Shown: positions 44,024 through 51,263 of the stretch, one piece after another
Numbering within the stretch: position 1 is the stretch's first letter
How the letters are laid out: each line of letters begins with the position of its first letter
Source of the DNA: Ulvibacter litoralis
Lineage (GTDB): Bacteria; Bacteroidota; Bacteroidia; Flavobacteriales; Flavobacteriaceae
NCBI RefSeq assembly: GCF_900102055.1
Contig: NZ_FNBA01000005.1
Span: forward strand, 140,869-204,868
DNA: 64,000 nt
Direction of reading: 5' to 3'
Program-made: the position numbers and the translations under genes
The notes under the pieces: model-generated
The model's input: the letters and a program-made list of their open reading frames with translations, nothing else
The model's database searches: none
Told to the model about the DNA's origin: nothing

Positions 44024-45286
44024 TTAATTAAAATCGGCTGCAATCACCTTGTAATTCGCTTTGGTAAATGCTAATTGAATGTTGTGTAATTGTTGGTCAA
44101 TTTTTGCTTCGTACAGGTTGTTTAGTTCAATAATGTATTCTGAAGAAGTGATGGCACCATGTTGTAATTGAGAGGTGGTTGTTTTCAGAATGTCTTCTCG
44201 AAGGGTTATTATTTCTCCGTCTTTCTGAAGCATTTCTACATATTTTTCAATGTCGCTTTCAGCATCTTTCAATTGTATTTGAGTATTCAAGAGAAAGGCC
44301 TCTTTTTCGGTTGAAATAAGATCCTTGGAAATATCTACAATGCGTTTTTTTTCGTGTACCGTTCCCCAATCGAAAAGGGTCCAATTTAGTTTCAGTCCCG
44401 CCATATAAAACTCTTGAAAAGAATTGTCTAACATATTGAGTCCAGGGTTTCCATAACCGAGCTGTGCGAAACCACTTATTTTAGGGAAATTGGATTTAGA
44501 AATTACTTCTTTTGATGTTTCTAACTGATTTTCCTGCAATTCAAACAGCATTAATTCGGGACGCTCGGAAGTATTTTTTAGATCGAAACTAAGTGTTGGA
44601 TTTTCCAACATAGTTGAGTCCGATATTTCTTTAGAAATTAAAAGAGACAAATTGTTAAGTGCCTTTTTCTTGTCGTTGTTTATTTGGGATTGTTGTTGTT
44701 CCAGTTTTAATAATTCTGCTTGTAGTACTTGTTCGGAAGCGGGGAGAACAGCACCGTATTTTACACCAATCTTTATTTCGTCTAAACGCGCTTGAAGTTG
44801 TTTCTTTTTAGATTGTAGTAGTTGCGCTTGTTCTTGAAGCAGAAGCACTCCAAAATAATTTTGGTTGATTCTGTTTTTTAGCGTGTATAGCTGTACGGCA
44901 ATTGATTGTTGTTTGGTAGCAAGAGATGCACTTTTTAGTTTTGTGTTTGCTGAAATGATACCGCCGTTGTATATAAGCTGATTGGCATCTATTGTTGCAC
45001 GGTATTGATCTTTATTAGGTGATTCAATGTTCACGTTTGGCAATTGAAAAGGAAATTCTATGACATCAGATTGATATGTAGCTTGAGCGTTTAGTGCTAA
45101 CTTTGGAAGTTTTTCTTTTTCTAAAACTTTTATTTCTGAATTGGTTTTCTCTTCTAATAGAGCTGATTGCTTTGATAACGGATACTCTTTTTCGACCGCA
45201 ACATAGCATTCCTCCAACGTTAGTTTCTGTTGTGCTGTGGCTATCAATTGAAGCATTCCGAAGAAAATAAGAAAATGCGTTTTCAT
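44024..45286 (-). CDS. TolC family outer-membrane efflux protein
   Basis: The 420-residue outer-membrane factor has a signal peptide (residues 1-18, ending ATA), then LTLEECYVAVEKEYPLSKQ and the long helix pairs of the family. It starts 3 bp after the tetR stop and 8 bp before the HlyD-like gene, so it is the dedicated channel of this exporter, distinct from the RND channel at 3456. Confidence 0.92.
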   Translation of the reverse strand: MKTHFLIFFGMLQLIATAQQKLTLEECYVAVEKEYPLSKQSALLEEKTNSEIKVLEKEKLPKLALNAQATYQSDVIEFPFQLPNVNIESPNKDQYRATIDANQLIYNGGIISANTKLKSASLATKQQSIAVQLYTLKNRINQNYFGVLLLQEQAQLLQSKKKQLQARLDEIKIGVKYGAVLPASEQVLQAELLKLEQQQSQINNDKKKALNNLSLLISKEISDSTMLENPTLSFDLKNTSERPELMLFELQENQLETSKEVISKSNFPKISGFAQLGYGNPGLNMLDNSFQEFYMAGLKLNWTLFDWGTVHEKKRIVDISKDLISTEKEAFLLNTQIQLKDAESDIEKYVEMLQKDGEIITLREDILKTTTSQLQHGAITSSEYIIELNNLYEAKIDQQLHNIQLAFTKANYKVIAADFN

Positions 45287-45289
45287 AGC

Positions 45290-45904
45290 TTAATTTTTTA
45301 TGGATCGTATAATAAATTCTGAAACTTCTGTTTTTCGATTCTCTATTAGTTGCTTGTATTGGGCATCATCTTTTTGTAAAAAACCTTTCAGTAATGGATT
45401 CGCGATAAAAGGAAATAAATTGAGTGAGACGATGTGAATAAAAAGCTGCTCTCCGTCTATAGGTTTTAAAATTCCTTGTTGTATTTCCTTCTGAACTTGT
45501 GTTTTAAATTTTTCAAGTGAAGGAAAGGAAGGATGTTCTTTTATTGTATCAAAAAACTCTGGATTTCTATTCAACTCTTGAATGATGAAATTGGGTAGAT
45601 AGGGATGCTTTATGATAAATGAGATTTGATTAAAAGTGAAATTTTTCACTTTCTCTTCAATGGATGAATCGTCATTTAATATTTTGTTGAGTTGTGGAGC
45701 AAGTAGCGAAAAAGCATTCGTGAATACGGCTTCAAAAAGTAATTTTTTACTTCGGAAATAATAATGCAAAAGCGCTTTATTAATACCCGCTTCATCTGCT
45801 ATTTCTTGCATACGGGCGCCATCCATTCCTTTTTTCTGAAATATGTTTTTTGCAGCGTCTAATATTTGTGATTCTGCATCTTTATTTTTATCCGATTTAC
45901 GCAT
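45290..45904 (-). CDS. TetR/AcrR family repressor (CecR-like)
   Basis: The 204-residue regulator has an N-terminal helix-turn-helix (ILDAAKNIFQKKGMDGARMQEIADEAGINKALLHYYFRSKKLLFEAVF) and a helical ligand domain. It heads the exporter operon, as CecR heads ybhGFSR in E. coli. A near-perfect inverted repeat overlapping its own promoter (45918-45933) is the expected autorepression site. The inducing ligand is unknown. Confidence 0.92.
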   Translation of the reverse strand: MRKSDKNKDAESQILDAAKNIFQKKGMDGARMQEIADEAGINKALLHYYFRSKKLLFEAVFTNAFSLLAPQLNKILNDDSSIEEKVKNFTFNQISFIIKHPYLPNFIIQELNRNPEFFDTIKEHPSFPSLEKFKTQVQKEIQQGILKPIDGEQLFIHIVSLNLFPFIANPLLKGFLQKDDAQYKQLIENRKTEVSEFIIRSIKN

Positions 45905-45917
45905 TTAACTTTATAGT

Positions 45918-45941
45918 TTAACCATTTGGTTAACAAAGATA
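45918..45941 (-). promoter_or_regulatory. TetR operator and promoter of the exporter operon
   Basis: TTAACC-ATTT-GGTTAA (45918-45933) is an inverted repeat with 6-bp arms. It directly abuts a perfect -7 element, TATCTTTG on the minus strand (45934-45941). Bound repressor would cover the transcription start, 14-30 bp before the ATG at 45904. Confidence 0.7.
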
Positions 45942-45963
45942 CATCGAACTCTGAAAGTATAAA

Positions 45964-46007
45964 CTGATAATTGTCATTTCTAAGTATCGTTGTATCAGTT
46001 ACATTTA
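45964..46007 (+). promoter_or_regulatory. Family-B promoter of the 46020-47701 gene group
   Basis: CTGAT-AATT-GTCAT (45964-45977) has one mismatch to consensus and is followed by -7 element TACATTTA (46000-46007) at the 29.5-bp distance. The transcript would begin near 46012. Confidence 0.58.
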
Positions 46008-46019
46008 CTTCGAAATAAA

Positions 46020-46133
46020 ATGATTCTACTTTTGGAAGTAAATCGCCAAGAGCGTTTAAAGAGAGAAATTATTGAATGTAGGGTTTCTTTAAGGAAGACT
46101 CAGATACAATTCAGATACAATGAAGCTGTATAG
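46020..46133 (+). CDS. Possible 37-residue small protein at the head of the operon
   Basis: This short frame begins about 8 bp after the predicted transcription start and ends 26 bp before the next gene. The product is basic (about nine Arg/Lys, starting MILLLEVNRQERLKREIIEC). An 11-bp tandem duplication (46100-46121) lies in its 3' part, which shifts frame if lost. No family is recognised. It may be a real small protein, a leader peptide or chance. Confidence 0.3.
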   Translation: MILLLEVNRQERLKREIIECRVSLRKTQIQFRYNEAV

Positions 46134-46159
46134 TTTCAACTTTTTTAATTTTTTATACT

Positions 46160-46594
46160 ATGAGCACAACACATTTAAAATTTATAGAATGGCGCGATAA
46201 CAATGGGTTGCATAAAGACACTTTACGTAGTTTATCGGATCTTAAATTTATGAAGGATGAACTTCAATTTTTGGAAAATTTGGTAGCCGCTCACGCCTTA
46301 GAAGTTATTTCAGAAGCATCTTCAGAAAAGAGCAAAGAAATTAAACAGGAATTGGAATCACATAAAGAAATTCTAGAAAAGTTATTGAAAGAGTTAGAAT
46401 TACACAGCAATAACCTTCAAATTTTAATGGATGATGAAGATGTGCCAGGTGAGCTAGAAGTGTATAAAAATGAGCATTATAGGTTGCTAATTGAAGAAAT
46501 GAATTTTCACTCAGCGGTAAAAAAAACAAAGAAGAATATATTTGATATGCTTTCAGAAATTTTTAAAAAAAATAAACAGAAAAAACTGACATAA
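46160..46594 (+). CDS. Hypothetical helical protein, paralogue of the next gene
   Basis: The 144-residue protein has no signal or membrane segment and is predicted almost wholly helical. It contains the pattern DLKFMKDELQFLENLVAAH, a coiled-coil region at about residues 50-85 and a Lys-rich tail. The following gene repeats the same layout (ELEFIKDEQLFLDELIKKY), so the pair arose by tandem duplication. Function is unknown. A family-B promoter precedes it, linking it to the stress regulon. Confidence 0.8.
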   Translation: MSTTHLKFIEWRDNNGLHKDTLRSLSDLKFMKDELQFLENLVAAHALEVISEASSEKSKEIKQELESHKEILEKLLKELELHSNNLQILMDDEDVPGELEVYKNEHYRLLIEEMNFHSAVKKTKKNIFDMLSEIFKKNKQKKLT

Positions 46595-46611
46595 TTTAAA
46601 CGAAAGCCCCC

Positions 46612-47052
46612 ATGGAAAATAGTATTAATAAATATTTACAGTTAAGTACGCCTGAAGAATTACATGAAGAGTGCCATCAATGGTTTTCAGAATTAGAATT
46701 TATTAAAGACGAACAATTGTTTTTAGATGAATTAATTAAGAAATATACAATTCCGTTAATATCAGAAAAGCTATACACTACATCCTTAACGTTAGTTGGA
46801 ACTTTATCAAAAGAAGAAAAAAGTATAAATGACCTACAACAAGAGTGTAAAGATCATTGTAACCATATTGAAGCGCTTTTAAGTCATGGATGTTCTGCTG
46901 CTGAAAAGAAAGAATATATTGTGACACACCATTATCTAAAGGTTGCTGTGTTTGAATATATTGAACAGTATAAGAATACTAAAAAAGCACTTTTTGATGC
47001 AATTAAATCGATTTTGAAAAGTGAAAACTCAAAATTATTACCCAAAACATAA
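46612..47052 (+). CDS. Hypothetical helical protein, paralogue of the previous gene
   Basis: The 146-residue soluble helical protein lies 17 bp after its paralogue. Shared positions include the FIKDEQLFLDEL segment and the final FDAIKSILK block, while identity is otherwise low. Two features absent in the partner are cysteines near residues 17, 80 and 84 and the CKDHCNHIEALLSHGC stretch, which could bind metal. The function cannot be named from sequence. Confidence 0.8.
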   Translation: MENSINKYLQLSTPEELHEECHQWFSELEFIKDEQLFLDELIKKYTIPLISEKLYTTSLTLVGTLSKEEKSINDLQQECKDHCNHIEALLSHGCSAAEKKEYIVTHHYLKVAVFEYIEQYKNTKKALFDAIKSILKSENSKLLPKT

Positions 47053-47056
47053 ACCG

Positions 47057-47701
47057 ATGAAAAACTACGCAATGTACCTCTCTTTTTTTATTCTCATCAT
47101 TACGCTTGTAAGTTGTTCTTCTACAAGGCTTTTACAACAGTATACGACTCTTGATACAGTTAATTTTCAAGCTAATAAAGTTTTGGTAGTTGGTATATCG
47201 GCCGATAAAGATTTAAGAAGAACTTTTGAAAAGAAAGTAGTTGACGCATTGGAAAAAGAAGATGTTACAGCGGTAAAAAGCATCGATTTTTTTGAAACTT
47301 CGTTCACCAATAACAAACAATCTTTAAAACAATTAGGCGATATTGAGAATAAGTTGTTAGAAGCAGGATTTGATGCCATTCTATTTACAAAAATTACAGC
47401 GCGAGAAAGTAAAGTGACAATGGTGGATGCGTATCGTAATTTTGCAAAAGGATACCAAACTTTTGAAGATTATTATTATGGCAATCAGTATGTTTATTTT
47501 AAAGAACAACATGATCGCTATCAAGTTTATACTACCGAAACATCCCTTTATTGCATCTGTCCAGGAAAAGAACGAGAATTATTATGGCGCGCAGATATTG
47601 AAGTTGTAGGCGCAGATAAAATAAATAAGAATATTAATAATTATACTTCTTTATTACTTCAGTCATTAAAAGAAAATCAATTATTAATATTAGAAGAGTA
47701 G
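47057..47701 (+). CDS. Hypothetical lipoprotein
   Basis: The start at ATG 47057 gives a lipoprotein signal (ITLVSCSS, Cys20) and 214 residues; an upstream in-frame ATG overlapping the previous gene is rejected because it only adds polar residues before the signal. The mature protein is mixed alpha/beta, with VLVVGISADKDLRRTFEKKVVDALEKEDV near its start, like periplasmic proteins of the curli- or LPS-assembly lipoprotein class. I assign no function. It follows the helical pair by 4 bp. Confidence 0.8.
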   Translation: MKNYAMYLSFFILIITLVSCSSTRLLQQYTTLDTVNFQANKVLVVGISADKDLRRTFEKKVVDALEKEDVTAVKSIDFFETSFTNNKQSLKQLGDIENKLLEAGFDAILFTKITARESKVTMVDAYRNFAKGYQTFEDYYYGNQYVYFKEQHDRYQVYTTETSLYCICPGKERELLWRADIEVVGADKINKNINNYTSLLLQSLKENQLLILEE

Positions 47702-47811
47702 TTAAATTAGAAAGCAGGATTAAACTTATAATTTATGACTTTCCGAAGAAATTATTTTACTTCTTAAAGTAGTTCTATTGTATGAGTTAGAAAGTAAGAA
47801 CCTTCTTGGAA

Positions 47812-48624
47812 TTAGCTCTTAATTATAAATTCCATGAAGAAAATGAATAGGGCCATTATAATGATAAAATAACCAAACCCCTTTTTTAATTTCTTTCCAT
47901 CAATAAAGTTGCCTAGATAGCTTCCAATAAATATTCCAACAATTGAAAGGCCTGTTACTTTTGTTAAAAAGGACCAATCAATAGTGATTAGTAAAGCGTC
48001 GCCTAAAAAGAATCCTATTAATGCATTTAATGCTATTATAATTAATGAAGTGCCTACAGCCACTTTCATTTTAAGATTGGCTAGAATAACGAGAGCTGGA
48101 ATGATAAGGAATCCGCCGCCAGCACCAATTAATCCTGTTATAGTGCCTAATATAAAACCTTGAATAAGGATTAAAAAGTAATTGTATTTTACCTTTTCAG
48201 TCGTTTTTATTGGGGATACTTTTTTTCCTTTTAGCATGGAGTATGCTGCAGGAAACATTAAGAGGGCGAATAAGCCAAACATTCCCATTCTTCGTGTAAA
48301 TTCGAAAGAATTAATGCTGAATAAAACGTCTGGTAATGCTGGAACTACAAAGTGTCTAACGATTGTTACTCCTATAATTGCTGGGAAACCAAAGAGAATG
48401 GCAACTTTCAAGTTAACATATCCCTTAAAATATTGCTTTATTCCGCCCACTAAGGCGCTAGAACCAACAATGAATAATGAGTATGCGGTTGCTACTTTTT
48501 CATTTATAGAAAACAGATAAGCGAGCATTGGAACTGCTAAAATAGAGCCTCCTCCGCCTATTAATCCGAGGGATATACCAATAAACAAAGCACTTATATA
48601 TCCAAAAAGTTCAATTAATTCCAT
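47812..48624 (-). CDS. TauE/SafE family sulfite/anion exporter
   Basis: The 270-residue membrane protein has eight probable helices and the duplicated family motif GLIGGGGSILAVPML (near 22-36) and GLIGAGGGFLIIPALV (near 163-178). TauE/SafE proteins export sulfite, sulfoacetate or related sulfur compounds. A perfect family-A promoter precedes it, matching that of the CstB-like persulfide operon, so removal of sulfite or thiosulfate made from sulfide is a reasonable inference. Confidence 0.9.
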   Translation of the reverse strand: MELIELFGYISALFIGISLGLIGGGGSILAVPMLAYLFSINEKVATAYSLFIVGSSALVGGIKQYFKGYVNLKVAILFGFPAIIGVTIVRHFVVPALPDVLFSINSFEFTRRMGMFGLFALLMFPAAYSMLKGKKVSPIKTTEKVKYNYFLILIQGFILGTITGLIGAGGGFLIIPALVILANLKMKVAVGTSLIIIALNALIGFFLGDALLITIDWSFLTKVTGLSIVGIFIGSYLGNFIDGKKLKKGFGYFIIIMALFIFFMEFIIKS

Positions 48625-48643
48625 GAAGTTTAAAACCTACAGT

Positions 48644-48687
48644 CAAAAGTAATGGACTCATGTGGTTTATACAGTAACATCAGTTAC
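48644..48687 (-). promoter_or_regulatory. Family-A promoter of the TauE-like gene
   Basis: GTAAC-ATCA-GTTAC (48674-48687) has perfect arms. A perfect -7 element, TACTTTTG on the minus strand, lies at 48644-48651 at the 29.5-bp distance. The ATG is at 48624. Confidence 0.76.
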
Positions 48688-48694
48688 ATAGTTT

Positions 48695-49327
48695 TTATAA
48701 ATTTACTATTTTTAGATAATTTCTATGAAGTTTAATCTTTCCAAGTTGTTCTAATTTTTTCAATAACCTAGAAACGACCACTCTTGACGTGTGAAGATCG
48801 TATGCAATTTCTTGATGCGTGTTTTTAATTATGTCATCGTTATTTACTCTCGCTTTTTCTTTTAGATATTGTATCAACCTTTCGTCCATTTGGTAAAATA
48901 CGATATTATCTAGGGTCGTTAAAAGCTCATTGATTCGGTTATGATAACTTTCAAAAACAAAATTTCGCCAAGACTTATAGTTTTTAGTCCACTCCTCCAT
49001 TTTAGTAACGGGAACCATTATCAGTTTCGCATCAGTTTCAGCAATGGCTCTTATCATGCTTTTTTGTTGTCCCAAACAACAAGCCATAGTCATGGAGCAG
49101 GTGTCACCTTTTTCTAAATAGTATAACAATAACTCATCTCCTTCATTGTCTTCTCTCAAAATTTTAATAGCTCCAGAAATAAGTAAAGGCATGGATTTTA
49201 CATAGTCTCCAATATCCATCATTTTGTGACCTTCAGGTATTTCTTTATAAGTACCTACTTGAACGATTTCATTGATTAATGCATCTTCAAATAAATGCCC
49301 ATAACTTGCCTTTAACTCCTGAATCAT
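48695..49327 (-). CDS. Crp/Fnr family regulator with Cys cluster, candidate family-A activator
   Basis: The 210-residue regulator has a cyclic-nucleotide-type barrel (about 20-115), a dimerisation helix and a winged helix. Its barrel carries Cys77, Cys83 and Cys84 (GDTCSMTMACCLGQQKS), an unusual thiol cluster that could sense sulfide-derived persulfides, metals or oxidants. The recognition helix reads TSRVVVSRLLKKL. It aligns without gaps to CRP CSRETVGRILKML, with Arg182 and Arg187 kept but Val183 in place of CRP Glu181. The ATG at 49327 fits a 5-bp gap after the DUF983 gene; an upstream start would overlap that gene. It is cotranscribed with DUF983 behind a family-A site, so it is probably autoregulated. 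Confidence 0.9.
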   Translation of the reverse strand: MIQELKASYGHLFEDALINEIVQVGTYKEIPEGHKMMDIGDYVKSMPLLISGAIKILREDNEGDELLLYYLEKGDTCSMTMACCLGQQKSMIRAIAETDAKLIMVPVTKMEEWTKNYKSWRNFVFESYHNRINELLTTLDNIVFYQMDERLIQYLKEKARVNNDDIIKNTHQEIAYDLHTSRVVVSRLLKKLEQLGKIKLHRNYLKIVNL

Positions 49328-49332
49328 AGTAA

Positions 49333-49692
49333 CTATTTTAAAAATATATGTGCCCAAATTGCTTTCGATACGGCTCCGATGTAGGGCATCAAAATTAGTA
49401 AAGCACCAATTATTGTTAAGAATATTCCAGTGGGACCAAAATCAATTCCGAAAATGAGTAATAAGACATAGGCAGCAACGGCTACAGCAACTCCAACAGC
49501 ATACGAAACATACATTGCACCTGTATAAAAACTGGGTTCAATAGAATATTTTAAATTGCAGTTTGGACAATGACTTTTCACTTTGTTCATTTTACTAATG
49601 TGATAAGGATTTGCCTCTAAAAACGGACCTTCATGACATCGAGGGCACTTTAAGAAAAGGATACTGTACAGTGTTTGTTTTATTTTTTTCAT
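49333..49692 (-). CDS. DUF983 family membrane protein
   Basis: The 119-residue protein has two CxxC pairs that form a zinc-ribbon-like site (LKCPRCHEG, then HCPNCNLKYS) followed by two membrane helices. The ATG at 49692 gives the family opening MKKIKQTLYSILFLKCPRC. An ATG at 49731 lies upstream of the predicted transcription start and is rejected. DUF983 proteins occur near haem-copper oxidase genes in proteobacteria, but their job is unknown. It is the first gene of a two-gene operon with the Crp regulator. Confidence 0.88.
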   Translation of the reverse strand: MKKIKQTLYSILFLKCPRCHEGPFLEANPYHISKMNKVKSHCPNCNLKYSIEPSFYTGAMYVSYAVGVAVAVAAYVLLLIFGIDFGPTGIFLTIIGALLILMPYIGAVSKAIWAHIFLK

Positions 49693-49707
49693 GTATAGTC
49701 TTTTCCA

Positions 49708-49751
49708 CAAAATTAGAGGTATTCCATCCAACTAAAAGTAACAAATGTTAC
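49708..49751 (-). promoter_or_regulatory. Family-A promoter of the DUF983-crp operon
   Basis: GTAAC-AAAT-GTTAC (49738-49751) has perfect arms. A perfect -7 element, TAATTTTG on the minus strand, lies at 49708-49715 at the 29.5-bp distance. It implies autoregulation of the Crp-type regulator and fixes the DUF983 start at 49692. Confidence 0.77.
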
Positions 49752-49917
49752 AGATATAAAAATACTAAAAAGATACTAATTAGAGACGCGTAATGGTGTT
49801 TCATTTTACTGATTAGTCTATATAAAATAGGACATAACGTGTCTCTTCAATTCGCTCTCTTCGGTATTATTTCTGTATTTTTTTCTGAAAGTTTTACAAA
49901 TAGTATTTTAAAGCATC

Positions 49918-49934
49918 GTACATTTTTAATGTAC
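49918..49934. promoter_or_regulatory. Perfect inverted repeat upstream of the light/oxidative-stress SDR gene
   Basis: GTACATT and AATGTAC flank a 3-bp spacer, 47 bp upstream of the -7 element TATTTTTG (49981-49988). It could be the operator of a light or stress regulator located elsewhere. TGTACA-like half-sites are reported for MerR-type B12 photoreceptors, but this link is only suggestive. Confidence 0.4.
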
Positions 49935-50049
49935 ATCATATTTTGTTTAATAATTAACAGATGTCGATAAACAAAATTTGTATTTTTGTGATAAGACGTG
50001 TGTTCTTTTTTTGTAGTGCTCAGTCTGTTACCTTAAAATATTGAAAAAC

Positions 50050-50733
50050 ATGAAGACATTAGTTGTGATAGGAGGAAGTAAGGGGATTGGCAATGCAATT
50101 ATAAGTACCTTAATAGCGAATCATAGAATTATTAACGTGAGTAGAACGCCTCCAGAAATGAAGCATGATAACTTAACTCATCATAGCTGTGATGTTTTAA
50201 CAGATGAATTACCCGATTTAGAGGTGGTTGATGGTTTGGTGTATTGTCCTGGAAGTATCAATTTGAAGCCAATTTCTAGATTGGATTTAGATGATTTTCG
50301 AACAGATTTTGAAATTAATGTGTTGGGAGCTGTTAAGGCTATTAAAAATTATTTACCGCAATTAAAGAAAGGTAAGAATCCTTCAATTTTGTTGTTTAGC
50401 ACGGTAGCTTCTAAATTAGGTATGCCTTTTCACGCAAGTGTTGCGACTTCAAAATCGGGTGTTGAAGGATTGGTTAAATCGTTAGGAGCAGAATTAGCAC
50501 CTACAATTCGAATAAATGCCATTGCACCGACAGTTACTGATACAGACTTAGCTTCAAAGTTGTTGCGAAATGAAAAAATGATTGAAAATATAACAGAACG
50601 CCATCCTTTAAAACGTTTTTTAAATCCTAAGGAAGTCGCAGCAACGGCTGAATTTCTATTGTCGGACAACGCAGCTTCTTTTTCGGGACAAATTTTTGAA
50701 ATGGACTGCGGTATAGTAACCTTTAAAATATAA
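50050..50733 (+). CDS. SDR-family protein lacking the catalytic tyrosine
   Basis: The 227-residue protein has the Rossmann motif GGSKGIGNAI (8-17) and the overall SDR fold. The active-site YxxxK is replaced by Val131-Ala-Thr-Ser-Lys135, although a Ser and the Lys remain. Either it is not a normal dehydrogenase or another residue replaces the tyrosine. The ATG at 50050 is preferred over a TTG 9 bp earlier. It leads a two-gene operon with a glutathione peroxidase and faces the photolyase operon, a combination typical of light/oxidative-stress clusters. Confidence 0.88.
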   Translation: MKTLVVIGGSKGIGNAIISTLIANHRIINVSRTPPEMKHDNLTHHSCDVLTDELPDLEVVDGLVYCPGSINLKPISRLDLDDFRTDFEINVLGAVKAIKNYLPQLKKGKNPSILLFSTVASKLGMPFHASVATSKSGVEGLVKSLGAELAPTIRINAIAPTVTDTDLASKLLRNEKMIENITERHPLKRFLNPKEVAATAEFLLSDNAASFSGQIFEMDCGIVTFKI

Positions 50734-50735
50734 CG

Positions 50736-51263
50736 ATGAAAACAATTGAAAACGCCAAAGTATCAAACAGTACTTCTTCAAAAACAGAGAAGAAATCCAT
50801 CTATGATATTAAAATCAACGCTTTAAATGGAAAACCGATTTCGCTTTCAGACTTTAAAGGAAAGAACATACTGTTTGTAAATGTTGCTTCGGAATGTGGT
50901 TTTACAAAGCAATATAAAGAATTACAATCTTTGAGTGATACCTACCAAAACAAACTAGTAGTTATTGGTTCTCCTTGTAATCAATTTGGGAAGCAAGAGC
51001 CAGGCAATGCCTCGCAAATCCAAGAGTTTTGTGAACTGAACTTTGGAGTTACTTTTTTACTAACAGAGAAGATTAATGTAAAAGGGACTGAACAACATCC
51101 ACTATATACTTGGCTTACTACTAAAGATTTGAATGGTAGAAAGAGTTCAAGTGTAAAATGGAATTTTCAAAAGTACTTGGTAGATGAAGCGGGACAATTG
51201 ATTGACTATTACTACTCAATCACAAAACCTTTGAGTTCTAAGATTACGAAGCACTTAAAATAG
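50736..51263 (+). CDS. Glutathione peroxidase-family thiol peroxidase
   Basis: The 175-residue enzyme has the active-site NVASECGFTKQY with Cys54 instead of selenocysteine, the conserved PCNQFGKQEPG block and the WNFQKYLVDEAG motif. The N-terminal 20 residues are polar and may be disordered. Bacterial homologues mostly use thioredoxin as reductant. It starts 2 bp after the SDR gene and its stop abuts the stop of the convergent photolyase-like gene with no spacer. Confidence 0.93.
   Translation: MKTIENAKVSNSTSSKTEKKSIYDIKINALNGKPISLSDFKGKNILFVNVASECGFTKQYKELQSLSDTYQNKLVVIGSPCNQFGKQEPGNASQIQEFCELNFGVTFLLTEKINVKGTEQHPLYTWLTTKDLNGRKSSSVKWNFQKYLVDEAGQLIDYYYSITKPLSSKITKHLK

Larger units (their letters stand above)
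49693..50049. other. Regulatory intergenic region
   Basis: No gene is seen in these 357 bp. They hold the family-A promoter of DUF983-crp (49708-49751), a perfect inverted repeat GTACATT-TTT-AATGTAC (49918-49934), an imperfect palindrome GTTTA-ATAA-TTAAC (49945-49958) and a -7 element TATTTTTG (49981-49988) for the SDR gene. Confidence 0.7.
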
